Assembly (NCBI RefSeq): GCF_002868735.1
Contig: NZ_CP025613.1
Span: 930,001 to 994,000, forward strand
Origin: Niveispirillum cyanobacteriorum
GTDB lineage: Bacteria > Pseudomonadota > Alphaproteobacteria > Azospirillales > Azospirillaceae
Direction: 5' to 3'
Length of the DNA stretch: 64,000 nucleotides
Below are positions 26,485 through 34,461 of this stretch, piece after piece (position 1 is the first letter of the stretch; the number at the start of each line of letters is the position of its first letter). Made by a program: the position numbers and the translations under genes. A model generated the notes under the pieces. That model saw nothing but the letters and a program-made list of their open reading frames with translations. It did not search any database and was not told the DNA's origin.

Positions 26485-27603
26485 TTACTTGGTCATGTCC
26501 AGAACATAGACCTGCCCGATTTCCACCACCTGTTTGGCCCCGGCGATCTGAAAGCCCAGGACGCCTTTGCCGGCATCAAGCGCCATGCTGGACCGCATCT
26601 TCACCTGATGCAGTTTCCAATCGGGTCCAACCGACAGCATATTATCGCCAAACCCGGCATAAGGGGCGGCATTCTCCTGCATCCGCAGGCCGATGCGCCC
26701 TTTCCCGTCTGGTGTCTCCGCCGAAATGGTGCGAGCCCAGAAGGCCACAGTGATATCGCGGTCGGGTGCGATGGCCGCCACCAGCGGCACCGACACACCG
26801 ATATTGTACGGCTTCTCGTCCGCCGCCGGGCTACTGATCCGCAACGCATAGCCGCCGCCAGCATCCGGTGTCTCCACCTTGGCATTGCTCTGGTTGGCGC
26901 CATAGACGGGCCAGTCGATGCTGGCCGCATCATTCAGCAACTTGCCCGGCAGACCTTGCGGCACCGGCATTTTAATGGATGTGGCCCCGCCGCCGGCGGG
27001 GGCCGCCGCCACCGCCTTCATGCCCATATCCAGAACGAAGATCTGCCCGATCTCCACCACCTGTTTGGCGGCGGCGACCTGAAAGCCCAGGACGGCCTTG
27101 CCGGGATCAACGCTGATGCTGGCCTGGGCCTTCACCTCATACATTTTCCATTCCGGCCCGATGGCCAGCATCGTGTCCCCGAACCCGCTATAAGGCGCTT
27201 CATTCAGCTGCAGCCGCAGGCCCAGCTTGCCATTGCCATCCGGCGTGTCGGCGGAGACGGTGCGGGCCCAGAAAGCCACCGTGATGGCCTGCCCCGGCGT
27301 AAAACCTGCCGTCAGGGGCACATTGATACCGATATTATGGGCCGCCTCCGACGCGGATGGCGACGTCACTTGCATCGCGGCACCACCGCCAATGGCCGGC
27401 GTCTTCACCCGCTTGTTCTTTTGCCCCTGGCCATAGACGGTCCAGTCCAGCACCGTGGGGTCATTCATCAACTTGCCGGGCAGTTGCGCCTGCAAGGCCG
27501 CCAGGGCCGCCGCATCCGCCATCGCCCGCGTGGGCGCACCAATCCCACCACCCGCCAGCAGGGCAAATGCCACCACCGGCAGGACCCAACGCTTCCCGCA
27601 CAT
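26485..27603 (-). CDS. Exported protein with two tandem CBM-like repeats
   Basis: 372 residues from the ATG at 27603 (GGGAGGAAAC ribosome site), with a signal peptide (WVLPVVAFALLAGGGIG). Two copies of a ~130-residue beta-rich domain follow: copy 1 starts LPGKLMNDPTVLDWTVYG and ends KQVVEIGQIFVLDM; copy 2 starts LPGKLLNDAASIDWPVYG and ends KQVVEIGQVYVLDM. Each has VAFWARTxSAxTPDGxGxxGLR and APYxGFGDxML. They resemble jelly-roll carbohydrate-binding modules (CBM4/9-like) without any catalytic domain. Joined by an Ala/Gly-rich linker. Its place upstream of glucoamylase and next to sugar transporters suggests glucan binding; exact family unknown to me. Confidence 0.7.
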   Translation of the reverse strand: MCGKRWVLPVVAFALLAGGGIGAPTRAMADAAALAALQAQLPGKLMNDPTVLDWTVYGQGQKNKRVKTPAIGGGAAMQVTSPSASEAAHNIGINVPLTAGFTPGQAITVAFWARTVSADTPDGNGKLGLRLQLNEAPYSGFGDTMLAIGPEWKMYEVKAQASISVDPGKAVLGFQVAAAKQVVEIGQIFVLDMGMKAVAAAPAGGGATSIKMPVPQGLPGKLLNDAASIDWPVYGANQSNAKVETPDAGGGYALRISSPAADEKPYNIGVSVPLVAAIAPDRDITVAFWARTISAETPDGKGRIGLRMQENAAPYAGFGDNMLSVGPDWKLHQVKMRSSMALDAGKGVLGFQIAGAKQVVEIGQVYVLDMTK

Positions 27604-27683
27604 GTTTCCTCCCTTATCCCGTTCGCCGGGTTCTTGGACAGGGACAGTAAAGCGTTCCTTTGCACCTGGATCAATCGAAAATG

Positions 27684-27695
27684 TGAGCGCTATCA
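27684..27695. promoter_or_regulatory. Possible LacI-type operator TGAGCGCTATCA
   Basis: TGAGCGCTATCA is an approximate palindrome with the central GCGC typical of LacI-family operators, 81 bp upstream of the duplicated-domain gene. A LacI regulator is encoded 3.3 kb away in the same cluster. Single occurrence, so weak. Confidence 0.3.
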
Positions 27696-27866
27696 TCTAC
27701 GGCCGATTGCGAACTCCTGCCACCTCGCTTTTCTCATGAATAGCGCAGCTACGGATACTTCAATTTTATGAGAATTTACTTATACAGCTTCTACCAAAAA
27801 TTAGGAAGCAGAAGGCGTCTCTGACCATGAATTTGTCATACATGTCCACCTGTTGGCCGGATACCC

Positions 27867-27880
27867 TGACAACGCTGGCA
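27867..27880. promoter_or_regulatory. Shared motif TGACAACGCTGGCA
   Basis: This 14-mer matches the reverse complement of the site at 29429-29442 (TGACAACGCTGTCG) at 12 of 14 positions. It sits in the 281-bp gap upstream of the duplicated-domain gene, just after the GPH transporter stop. Recurrence at two promoters of one sugar cluster suggests a binding site of the local LacI regulator. Confidence 0.4.
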
Positions 27881-27884
27881 ATTC

Positions 27885-29237
27885 TCACCGCCGCCCCAAC
27901 CGCTCGACGATGCCGGCATGGCGGCGCAGGTCCAGGCGGTAATTGCGCATGATGAACATGGCGGCCAAGATGCCGGCCAGGGGGATGATCCCCATCACCA
28001 CGCGCAGGCCCGTTTCGGACGCCTCCCCCTGCCCCTTGGTCACATCAAACCCGTGGAAAACTGCGGCCATCAGCAGGCCGGACAGGCCCAGGGCGGCCTT
28101 TTGCAGAAAGGCGGCCAGCCCGAAAATCTTGCCCTCGTCCCGCCGCCGGAACCGCCATTCGCTCCAATCTACGGTATCGGGCAGCATGGCCCAGATGCAC
28201 ACGGCATAGGCAGTGTGACCCGCGCAGGCGACGGCCAGCGGGATGAACGCCCCCCAATAGCTCCATTCCGGCATCAGCGCGAATCCGAGAGAGCCGATGG
28301 CGAACAATGTGCCCCCCACCATGAAGCCTGTCAGCTTCTCCGTCCGCCGGATCAACCAGACCCAAAGCGGTACGCACAGCACATTGATGGCCCCGAACAG
28401 GGCCATGGCCTGATCGGCCTGGCTCATATCGCCAATGCCATATTTGAAGAAATACAGATAGTTACGGGCCTGCAACGGCACCATGATCTGGGAAATCAGG
28501 ATACAGAGGTAAAGCTGTACCGTCGGCCCACCGCGTCGGACCAGCGACAGGAAGCCCTTCAGATCGTCCCAAAAGCCCTCATTCCGCGCCATGCGCGACG
28601 CCGCCACCGGCTGTTCCCGGACGATCAGAAAACACAGGACAAAGGCCACCGCCGACACCGCCCCGATAATGGATGCTGCCACGGCATAGCCCTGGGCACC
28701 GTCCAAACCTGCAAATTGCTTGGCCAGGACCGGCATCATCCAGGATACCGCCGCCCCACCCAGAAAGGCGAATTGCATGCGCCATCCGGTCAGGGATGTG
28801 CGCTCATCGGCGTTGCTGGTCATGCGGGCAGACAGGCTGGAATAGGGGATGGCCACGACGGTGTAGGTGGTGCGCAACAGCATATGTGTGGCCAGCCCGT
28901 ACATCACCGCCGCCGGTCCGGTGAAGCCCGGCGCCGTAAAGGCCAGGGCCAGACTGGCCGCCAGCGGTACGGCCCCGAACAGAAGATAAGGCCGGTGGCT
29001 GCCCCATCGCCCGCGTGTTCGGTCGGCGATCAACCCCATGATCGGGTCGGTGATCCCGTCCCATAGGGCCGCCACAAAGAAGGTGACGCCCGCCCAGACG
29101 GGCGACAATCCCATAATCTCTGTCTGGAAAAAGGTCAGGAACAGGCCCATCCCCTGCCAATGCAGGTTCAGACCGAAATCCCCCAGCCCATAGCCGAATT
29201 TCCGGCCCAGGCTCAACGTGCCAGCCTTACTCTCCAA
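27885..29237 (-). CDS. GPH-family sugar:cation symporter (MFS)
   Basis: A 450-residue, 12-helix protein of the glycoside-pentoside-hexuronide family: GRKFGYGLGDFGLNLHW at the N-terminus, LWDGITDPIMGLIADRT after helix 2, and a long C-terminal half. It should bring disaccharides or oligosaccharides into the cytoplasm. The start codon is TTG at 29237 with GGAGG 8 bp upstream. It is divergent from the FucP-type transporter over a 251-bp region with a LacI-type site, and lies upstream of the duplicated-domain and glucoamylase genes. Confidence 0.88.
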   Translation of the reverse strand: MESKAGTLSLGRKFGYGLGDFGLNLHWQGMGLFLTFFQTEIMGLSPVWAGVTFFVAALWDGITDPIMGLIADRTRGRWGSHRPYLLFGAVPLAASLALAFTAPGFTGPAAVMYGLATHMLLRTTYTVVAIPYSSLSARMTSNADERTSLTGWRMQFAFLGGAAVSWMMPVLAKQFAGLDGAQGYAVAASIIGAVSAVAFVLCFLIVREQPVAASRMARNEGFWDDLKGFLSLVRRGGPTVQLYLCILISQIMVPLQARNYLYFFKYGIGDMSQADQAMALFGAINVLCVPLWVWLIRRTEKLTGFMVGGTLFAIGSLGFALMPEWSYWGAFIPLAVACAGHTAYAVCIWAMLPDTVDWSEWRFRRRDEGKIFGLAAFLQKAALGLSGLLMAAVFHGFDVTKGQGEASETGLRVVMGIIPLAGILAAMFIMRNYRLDLRRHAGIVERLGRR

Positions 29238-29428
29238 CGGCTTGTCCTCCCAGGGACGCCCCGGTAGCGGTGGTTTCCACCTGTCCCCGGCGCTTCTTGT
29301 TAGTCATCACTGAACATGCTTGGCATCGTTCTGCCAAGGCCGTTTACGAAATTACCCGATCTTCCCCCTTTTCTTGTTGCATCATTACGGATTTCGGCAG
29401 AAAACAAACCGTTCATGCAAAACGGTGT

Positions 29429-29442
29429 CGACAGCGTTGTCA
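29429..29442. promoter_or_regulatory. Candidate LacI-family operator between the divergent transporters
   Basis: CGACAGCGTTGTCA is a near-perfect even palindrome centred on CG (GACA-GCGT-TGTC), the classical LacI-family operator layout. It is 46 bp upstream of the TTG start of the FucP-type transporter and 191 bp from the divergent GPH start. A similar 14-mer occurs at 27867-27880. Confidence 0.5.
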
Positions 29443-29488
29443 ATTTCTGCGACATGTCGGGACAAAATCAAAACGATGGGAGGTCGCC

Positions 29489-30766
29489 TTGGCGCAGTCC
29501 GGTCCTATTGCCGCATCCGGGGGGGACAGCACGTTCCCGGTGGCCCGTTCGATGCTGCCGTTTACCTTCATGCTGTTCTTCGTCGTGGGTTTCGTGACCG
29601 TTCTGGTCGATCCGCTGGTAGCGAAGTTCAAGGCGGCCTTCAGCCTGGGCTATGCCGAGGCGATGCTGACGCAGTTCTGCTATTTCCTGGCCTATTTCCT
29701 GATCTCCCTGCCGGCCAGCCGCGTGCTTGACCGTCTGGGCTATCTGCGCGGCGCCATTGTCGGCTTTGTCACGGTCGGCCTGGGCATCCTGCTGTTCGTA
29801 CCGGCCATCGAGATTGCCCAGTATTGGGTCTTCCTTCTGGCCCTGTTCATCATCGCCACGGGCGTCACGATGATCCAGGTCGTGATGAACCCGCTGACCT
29901 CGGGCCTGGGCTCGCCGGAAACCGCACCGCAGCGTCTGACCCTGGCGCAGGCCTTCAATTCAGTCGCCACCTTCATCGGCCCCCTGCTGGCCGGCGCCAT
30001 CATTTTTGACGCGGTGACAGAGGTTGTGCCCGCCGGTGAGGGCTCTGCCACCACCATGCTGCGCGTTCTGGAAACGCCTTGCATCGTGCTGGCTGGCATG
30101 ATGTTCGCGGTGGCGGCCCTGTTCTGGGCGCTGCGCGGCAAGGAAAAGGTCGTGCGGCGTGAAACCGCCCACTGGCACATGCCGTCGCTGAAGGAAAATC
30201 CGCGTCTGGCCTTCGGTGCGCTCTGCATCTTCGTTTATGTGGGTGCGGAAGTGGCCATCGGCTCGCTGATGATCAATTACCTGGGTCTGGAAAGCACCCT
30301 GGGCCTGACCGAGGAACAGGCGACCAAGTATCTCGCCTTCTATTGGGGCGGGGCCATGGTCGGTCGTTTCATCGGCTCTGCTGCCATGTCGAAGATCGCG
30401 CCGTCCCGCGTGCTGGCCTTCTGCGGTATCATGACCGCCCTCCTGGCCGCCATCTCGGGCTTCACCACGGGTCCGGTCTCGGCCTACACCGCCATCGCCA
30501 TCGGCCTGTTCAACTCCATCATGTTCCCCACCATCTTCTCCCTGTCGGTGAAGGATATGGACGACCAGACGCCCGCCGCGTCCGGCCTGCTCTGCCTGTC
30601 CATCGTCGGTGGGGCCGTGGTGCCGGTGCTGACGGGCCTGTTCGCCGACGCCACCAACCTGCATCTGTCGATGATTGTGCCGGTTGCCTGCTATCTGGTG
30701 ATCGTGGCCTTCGGCCTGAAATGCACCAATGGTTCGCTGGAAAACGGCTACGGCCGCGTACGGTGA
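29489..30766 (+). CDS. Sugar MFS transporter, FucP/GluP (glucose/galactose) type
   Basis: 425 residues from the TTG at 29489, chosen because GGGAGG lies 5 bp upstream and the sequence before it has no family character. Twelve helices; MLPFTFMLFFVVGFVTVLVD, FLISLPASRVLDRLGY, and GAEVAIGSLMINYL are typical of the FHS family that includes FucP and glucose/galactose permeases. It probably imports glucose released by the glucoamylase. Together with the LacI regulator and glucokinase downstream it forms the plus-strand arm of the cluster. Confidence 0.87.
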   Translation: MAQSGPIAASGGDSTFPVARSMLPFTFMLFFVVGFVTVLVDPLVAKFKAAFSLGYAEAMLTQFCYFLAYFLISLPASRVLDRLGYLRGAIVGFVTVGLGILLFVPAIEIAQYWVFLLALFIIATGVTMIQVVMNPLTSGLGSPETAPQRLTLAQAFNSVATFIGPLLAGAIIFDAVTEVVPAGEGSATTMLRVLETPCIVLAGMMFAVAALFWALRGKEKVVRRETAHWHMPSLKENPRLAFGALCIFVYVGAEVAIGSLMINYLGLESTLGLTEEQATKYLAFYWGGAMVGRFIGSAAMSKIAPSRVLAFCGIMTALLAAISGFTTGPVSAYTAIAIGLFNSIMFPTIFSLSVKDMDDQTPAASGLLCLSIVGGAVVPVLTGLFADATNLHLSMIVPVACYLVIVAFGLKCTNGSLENGYGRVR

Positions 30767-30782
30767 TATCGGCATCAATATC

Positions 30783-30870
30783 GTAGGTCAGGTCGAGCGG
30801 AGCGAGCCCTGGCGGTAAGGTCCGATGGCCCTGTCTGTCAGGGCTCGGCTCACGCCTCGACCTGACCTAC
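30783..30870. repeat. Long imperfect inverted repeat (extragenic palindrome)
   Basis: The arm GTAGGTCAGGTCGAGCGGAG (starting 30783) is repeated in inverse form ending CGAGGTCAGGTC-like at 30870 (GCCTCGACCTGACCTAC), with arms of about 30 bp and a 25-bp loop. It sits between the FucP-type transporter and the LacI gene, where it may act as a terminator. The sequence looks like a dispersed REP-type element. Confidence 0.55.
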
Positions 30871-30958
30871 GGTCGATGATCACCTCATCCACTTTTGGTG
30901 GACCCGGCAACCGAATAAGCAGACAATTGCACCGGTCAAACCGGGAGAGTTTTCAAAG

Positions 30959-32038
30959 ATGGCGCAGCCGCATCGCAAGCCGACGATCAATGACGTGGCG
31001 GCCCTGGCCGAAGTGTCGATCAAGACCGTCAGCCGCGTCATGAACAAGGAACCGAACGTCCGCGACGTGGTGCGTCAGCGGGTGCAGGCGGCCATCACGC
31101 AGCTGGGCTATCAGCCCTCGCTATCAGCGCGCAGCCTGGCCGGCGAACGCTCCTTCCTGATCGGCCATTTCTATGGCGATACCGGCGGCCAATATACGCA
31201 CGACATTCAGTTGGGCATGCTGAACCGTTGCCGGGCCGCTGGCTATCACCTGCTGATCGAAGAAATCGCCTATAACGCCCCGGATGTAGAGGAACGCGCC
31301 GCCGCTCTGGTCAATCAGGTGCGGATGGCCGGCGTGGTGCTGACCCCGCCCGTGACCGACAATCCCATTGTGCTGGGCGTGCTGCAACGGGCAGGTGTGC
31401 CCTATGTCCGCATCGCGCCCGACCGCGATATCGACACCTCTCCCATCGTCCGCATCGATGAATGGAAGGCGACGCGCGACCTGACCGAACATTTGATCAA
31501 TCTGGGCCACCGGCGCATCGGCTTCATCAAGGGCAAGGCGCAGCATGCCGCCACGCGCCTGCGCTATGCTGGCTTCTGCGAGGCGCTGGCCGATCACGGC
31601 CTGGCCCCCATGCCCGACCTGATCGAGGTGGGTGAATTCAACTACGCCTCCGCCCTGCCGGCCGCCACGCGGCTGCTGGAACGGGCCGACCGGCCCACGG
31701 CCATCCTGGCATCCAACGACGAAATGGCCGCCGCCACCCTGGCCGTGGCACATGGCATGGGCATCACCGTGCCCGAACAGCTTTCGGTGGTCGGCTTCGA
31801 TGACATGCCCATCGCCACCATGGTCTGGCCGCAACTGGTGACCATCCGCCAGCCCGTGATCCAGATGGCAGAGGCTGCCGCCGACATTCTTCTGGAACTG
31901 ATCAAGCGCAAGGATGCGGGTGTGTGGGAGAACCCCATGCCCCACCGGCAGCTTGACCATTCCCTGATCATCCGCGGGTCCACCGGCCCGGCCCCTGGCC
32001 AACCCGGTGCAGCCCTGCGCCCCGTGCGCAGTGCCTGA
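30959..32038 (+). CDS. LacI-family transcriptional regulator
   Basis: 359 residues: an N-terminal HTH (KPTINDVAALAEVSIKTVSR, then VMNKEPNVRDVVRQRV) with the hinge helix LSARSLAGERS, followed by a periplasmic-binding-protein-like effector domain (LASNDEMAAATLAVAHGMGI; VVGFDDMPIA). ATG with GGGAGAG upstream. It is placed between sugar transporters and glucokinase, so it most likely controls alpha-glucan or glucose uptake, with sugar as the inducer; candidate sites are at 27867 and 29429. Confidence 0.92.
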   Translation: MAQPHRKPTINDVAALAEVSIKTVSRVMNKEPNVRDVVRQRVQAAITQLGYQPSLSARSLAGERSFLIGHFYGDTGGQYTHDIQLGMLNRCRAAGYHLLIEEIAYNAPDVEERAAALVNQVRMAGVVLTPPVTDNPIVLGVLQRAGVPYVRIAPDRDIDTSPIVRIDEWKATRDLTEHLINLGHRRIGFIKGKAQHAATRLRYAGFCEALADHGLAPMPDLIEVGEFNYASALPAATRLLERADRPTAILASNDEMAAATLAVAHGMGITVPEQLSVVGFDDMPIATMVWPQLVTIRQPVIQMAEAAADILLELIKRKDAGVWENPMPHRQLDHSLIIRGSTGPAPGQPGAALRPVRSA

Positions 32039-32083
32039 CCCATCGTCAAACCACACCTATCTCCGCCTGCCTGGAACGACACC

Positions 32084-33055
32084 ATGACCGACGGTACCGC
32101 CCCTTTCCTGATCGCCGATATCGGCGGCACCAACGCCCGCTTCGCCCTGGTCGGGCCGGCCGGCGCCCCCTATAATGAACAGGTGCTTCGCTGCGCCGAT
32201 TATCCCACCTTGCAGGACGCGGCCTTCACCTATCTGAAGATGCAGGATCTGGTGGGCAAGGTGCAGGTGGCCACCTTCGCCGTCGCCTCCCCCGTGACGG
32301 GCGACCTGATCCGCATGACCAATCTGGCCTGGGAATTCTCGATCAAGGCCGTGGCCCATGATCTGGGTCTGGCCCGCCTGGACCTGATCAACGACTTCAC
32401 CGCCGTGGCACTGGGCATTCCGGAACTGAAGCCGGAAGATTACGTCCAGGTGGGTGAGGGTGACCCCATCACCGGCGCCCCCATTGCCGTTCTGGGGCCA
32501 GGGTCGGGCCTGGGCGTCTCCGCCCTGGTGCCTGACAGCGCTGGACATTTCACCGCACTGGCCACGGAGGGCGGGCATGTCACCATGGCCCCCATCACCG
32601 ACCGCGAAAGTGCCGTCCTGGGACAGTTGCGCAAACAATTCGAACATGTCTCCGCCGAACGGCTCGTCTGCGGCCCCGGCCTCGTGAACCTTTATGAGAC
32701 GCTGTGCTTCCTGGACGGGGTGGAGCATGAAAAGCTGACCGCCGCCGAAATCTCCGACCGGGCCGTGGGCAAGCGTGACGCGATCTGTGTGGAGGCGCTG
32801 GACATGTTCTGCGCCATGCTGGGCAGCGTCGCCGGTAATCTGGCCCTGTCACTGGGCTCCCGCGGCGGTGTGTTCATCGCGGGCGGTATCATCCCCCGCT
32901 TCATGGGCTGGTTCCAACACAGCCGCTTCCGCAAGCGCTTCGTGGAAAAGGGCCGCATGCGCGCCTTCCTCGGCCCCATCCCCACCTACGTGGTGACCCA
33001 CCCCTACCCGGCCTTCCTGGGTCTGGCGGCCCATGTGCGGCGGGTGGGGCGGTAA
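32084..33055 (+). CDS. glk: Glucokinase
   Basis: 323 residues of the ROK-independent bacterial Glk family: the phosphate-binding IADIGGTNARFALVG at the N-terminus, LINDFTAVALGI, GPGSGLGVSALVP, and EGGHVTMAP. It phosphorylates glucose with ATP to glucose 6-phosphate. It follows the LacI gene by 45 bp and is convergent with the toxin gene across a palindromic terminator. Its place completes the route: glucoamylase, glucose import, phosphorylation. Confidence 0.95.
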   Translation: MTDGTAPFLIADIGGTNARFALVGPAGAPYNEQVLRCADYPTLQDAAFTYLKMQDLVGKVQVATFAVASPVTGDLIRMTNLAWEFSIKAVAHDLGLARLDLINDFTAVALGIPELKPEDYVQVGEGDPITGAPIAVLGPGSGLGVSALVPDSAGHFTALATEGGHVTMAPITDRESAVLGQLRKQFEHVSAERLVCGPGLVNLYETLCFLDGVEHEKLTAAEISDRAVGKRDAICVEALDMFCAMLGSVAGNLALSLGSRGGVFIAGGIIPRFMGWFQHSRFRKRFVEKGRMRAFLGPIPTYVVTHPYPAFLGLAAHVRRVGR

Positions 33056-33062
33056 CTGTGTG

Positions 33063-33090
33063 ACGGGGGTGTGTGACGTCACACCCCCGT
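33063..33090. terminator. Bidirectional terminator between glk and the toxin gene
   Basis: ACGGGGGTGT (33063-33072) pairs with ACACCCCCGT (33081-33090), and the inner GTGTGAC/GTCACAC is also self-complementary, so the 28 bp form a near-perfect palindrome between two convergent stops. Confidence 0.65.
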
Positions 33091-33110
33091 CCCTGCTCAA
33101 TAGCGGACAA

Positions 33111-34403
33111 TCAGCCGGGGACGACGGGTTGAAGCACGCCACCGGTCACTGAACGGGATGCCAACCTACGGCCTCCAGTCCATAGGTCTGTGGAACGGGA
33201 CGGATCCTTTTCATAAAGCTCGACACGGACAATGTTGGCTGCGGTGATCTGGCACGGAATGATATATTCCTGCTGTGCTTCGAAGCGGATTTTAAAATTG
33301 CGGGCGCGCAGCACCGTATTCACATCAATATAATTAGTTACTTGCATCGTATAGACTAACCCATACTTATGTTTGTCTACAGCAAAATGGATGGCGCAAT
33401 CCTTATTGCCCGCCGTGGAGATCACGCCTCCAGGCATCGTATTGGAATGGGTATGCTCCGCGATACCCTTAAAGGTCAGGTCCAGCGCCCCGACGGGGGT
33501 GATGCCGGTGACACCAACCAAGTTGTTCAGGGACTCGGCTGTGATACCGCGTCCATCACCACGATAAACATTGATGGGCGTGGTCGGCCGGCTTCGCAGA
33601 TATGCCTGGAAGTATTCCTCATCCTCGGGAATCAGGTCGGTCAGGTGGATGCGCTGGCGAGACAGGATCTCTGCCACCTCCCGCTCATGCCGCGCGCGGG
33701 CAGCATCTTGCTGCCGGGCCATTCGCGCATGCTTCTTTTCCCAGAACTTACGGCTTTGCTCATGTTGTGCCGCCGTCCAATGCTTCTTCAACTGTGCGGT
33801 AGACGCCTCCTCCGGCTGCCACCCTGGTCTGGGCAACGGTCCCACCGCTGCAGGACGCGCCCCTGCCGGGCCAACTTGAAAGGCGGCAGCGCGCATGCCC
33901 AACCTGTCGGCCTCTGCCTCCAGCATCCGGTCATGCACGACGGATACACCCGCACCCCCGGCACGGACACGTCCCTGCCGCTGCTGCACCACATGGGCTA
34001 ATTCGTGACCCAGCAACTGCTGGCCTTGCATCGTGTCGGGCTGATACCGGCCCGGCGCAAAATAGATGTCGTTGCCGGTGGTAAACGCCAGGGCGCCGAT
34101 CCGTGCCGCCTGTGGTCCTTGATGGACCCGGACTGCGGAGAAATCCGCACCGAAGGCAGCCTCCATTTTTGCCAACACAGTCTGCGGCAACGGCTGTCCC
34201 CCAACCCGGACCAAACCCAACCGGATCGGATCAATCTCGAACCCTTGGGCCGCAGCGGAGTCAGTTGCGGCCAGACGAGGCTGGATGGCCGGCGGGTGGC
34301 CAGCAGCACGGCCGTGCATCGGCGACAATGCGCCTGACCGAAGCAGGTGCTCGGGCTGGGGAGGACGCCCTTCAGCGAAGTAACCTTGGATAACCCGCAC
34401 CAT
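33111..34403 (-). CDS. DUF4157 protein with C-terminal ADP-ribosyltransferase-like toxin domain
   Basis: 430 residues without a signal peptide. Residues ~72-150 match the DUF4157 (eCIS core) domain: LAKMEAAFGADFSAVRVHQG, ALAFTTGNDIYFAPGRY and the zinc-site LGHELAHVVQQ (His133, Glu134, His137), with EAEADRLG as likely third ligand. A helical linker follows (~200-270). Residues ~277-400 look like an R-S-E class ADP-ribosyltransferase of the enterotoxin/pierisin type: INVYRGDGRG (Arg281), GGVISTAGNKDCAIHFA (Ser-Thr 329-330), GLVYTMQV, DVN and the Q-x-E pair in AQQEYIIP (Gln377, Glu379). DUF4157 occurs in contractile-injection cargo and polymorphic toxins. No immunity gene is evident. Confidence 0.72.
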   Translation of the reverse strand: MVRVIQGYFAEGRPPQPEHLLRSGALSPMHGRAAGHPPAIQPRLAATDSAAAQGFEIDPIRLGLVRVGGQPLPQTVLAKMEAAFGADFSAVRVHQGPQAARIGALAFTTGNDIYFAPGRYQPDTMQGQQLLGHELAHVVQQRQGRVRAGGAGVSVVHDRMLEAEADRLGMRAAAFQVGPAGARPAAVGPLPRPGWQPEEASTAQLKKHWTAAQHEQSRKFWEKKHARMARQQDAARARHEREVAEILSRQRIHLTDLIPEDEEYFQAYLRSRPTTPINVYRGDGRGITAESLNNLVGVTGITPVGALDLTFKGIAEHTHSNTMPGGVISTAGNKDCAIHFAVDKHKYGLVYTMQVTNYIDVNTVLRARNFKIRFEAQQEYIIPCQITAANIVRVELYEKDPSRSTDLWTGGRRLASRSVTGGVLQPVVPG

Positions 34404-34461
34404 CCACCTGCCCTGGGAGGTTGTACTCCTATGACTAACCTATTTCGCGTAAAAGCTCAAA

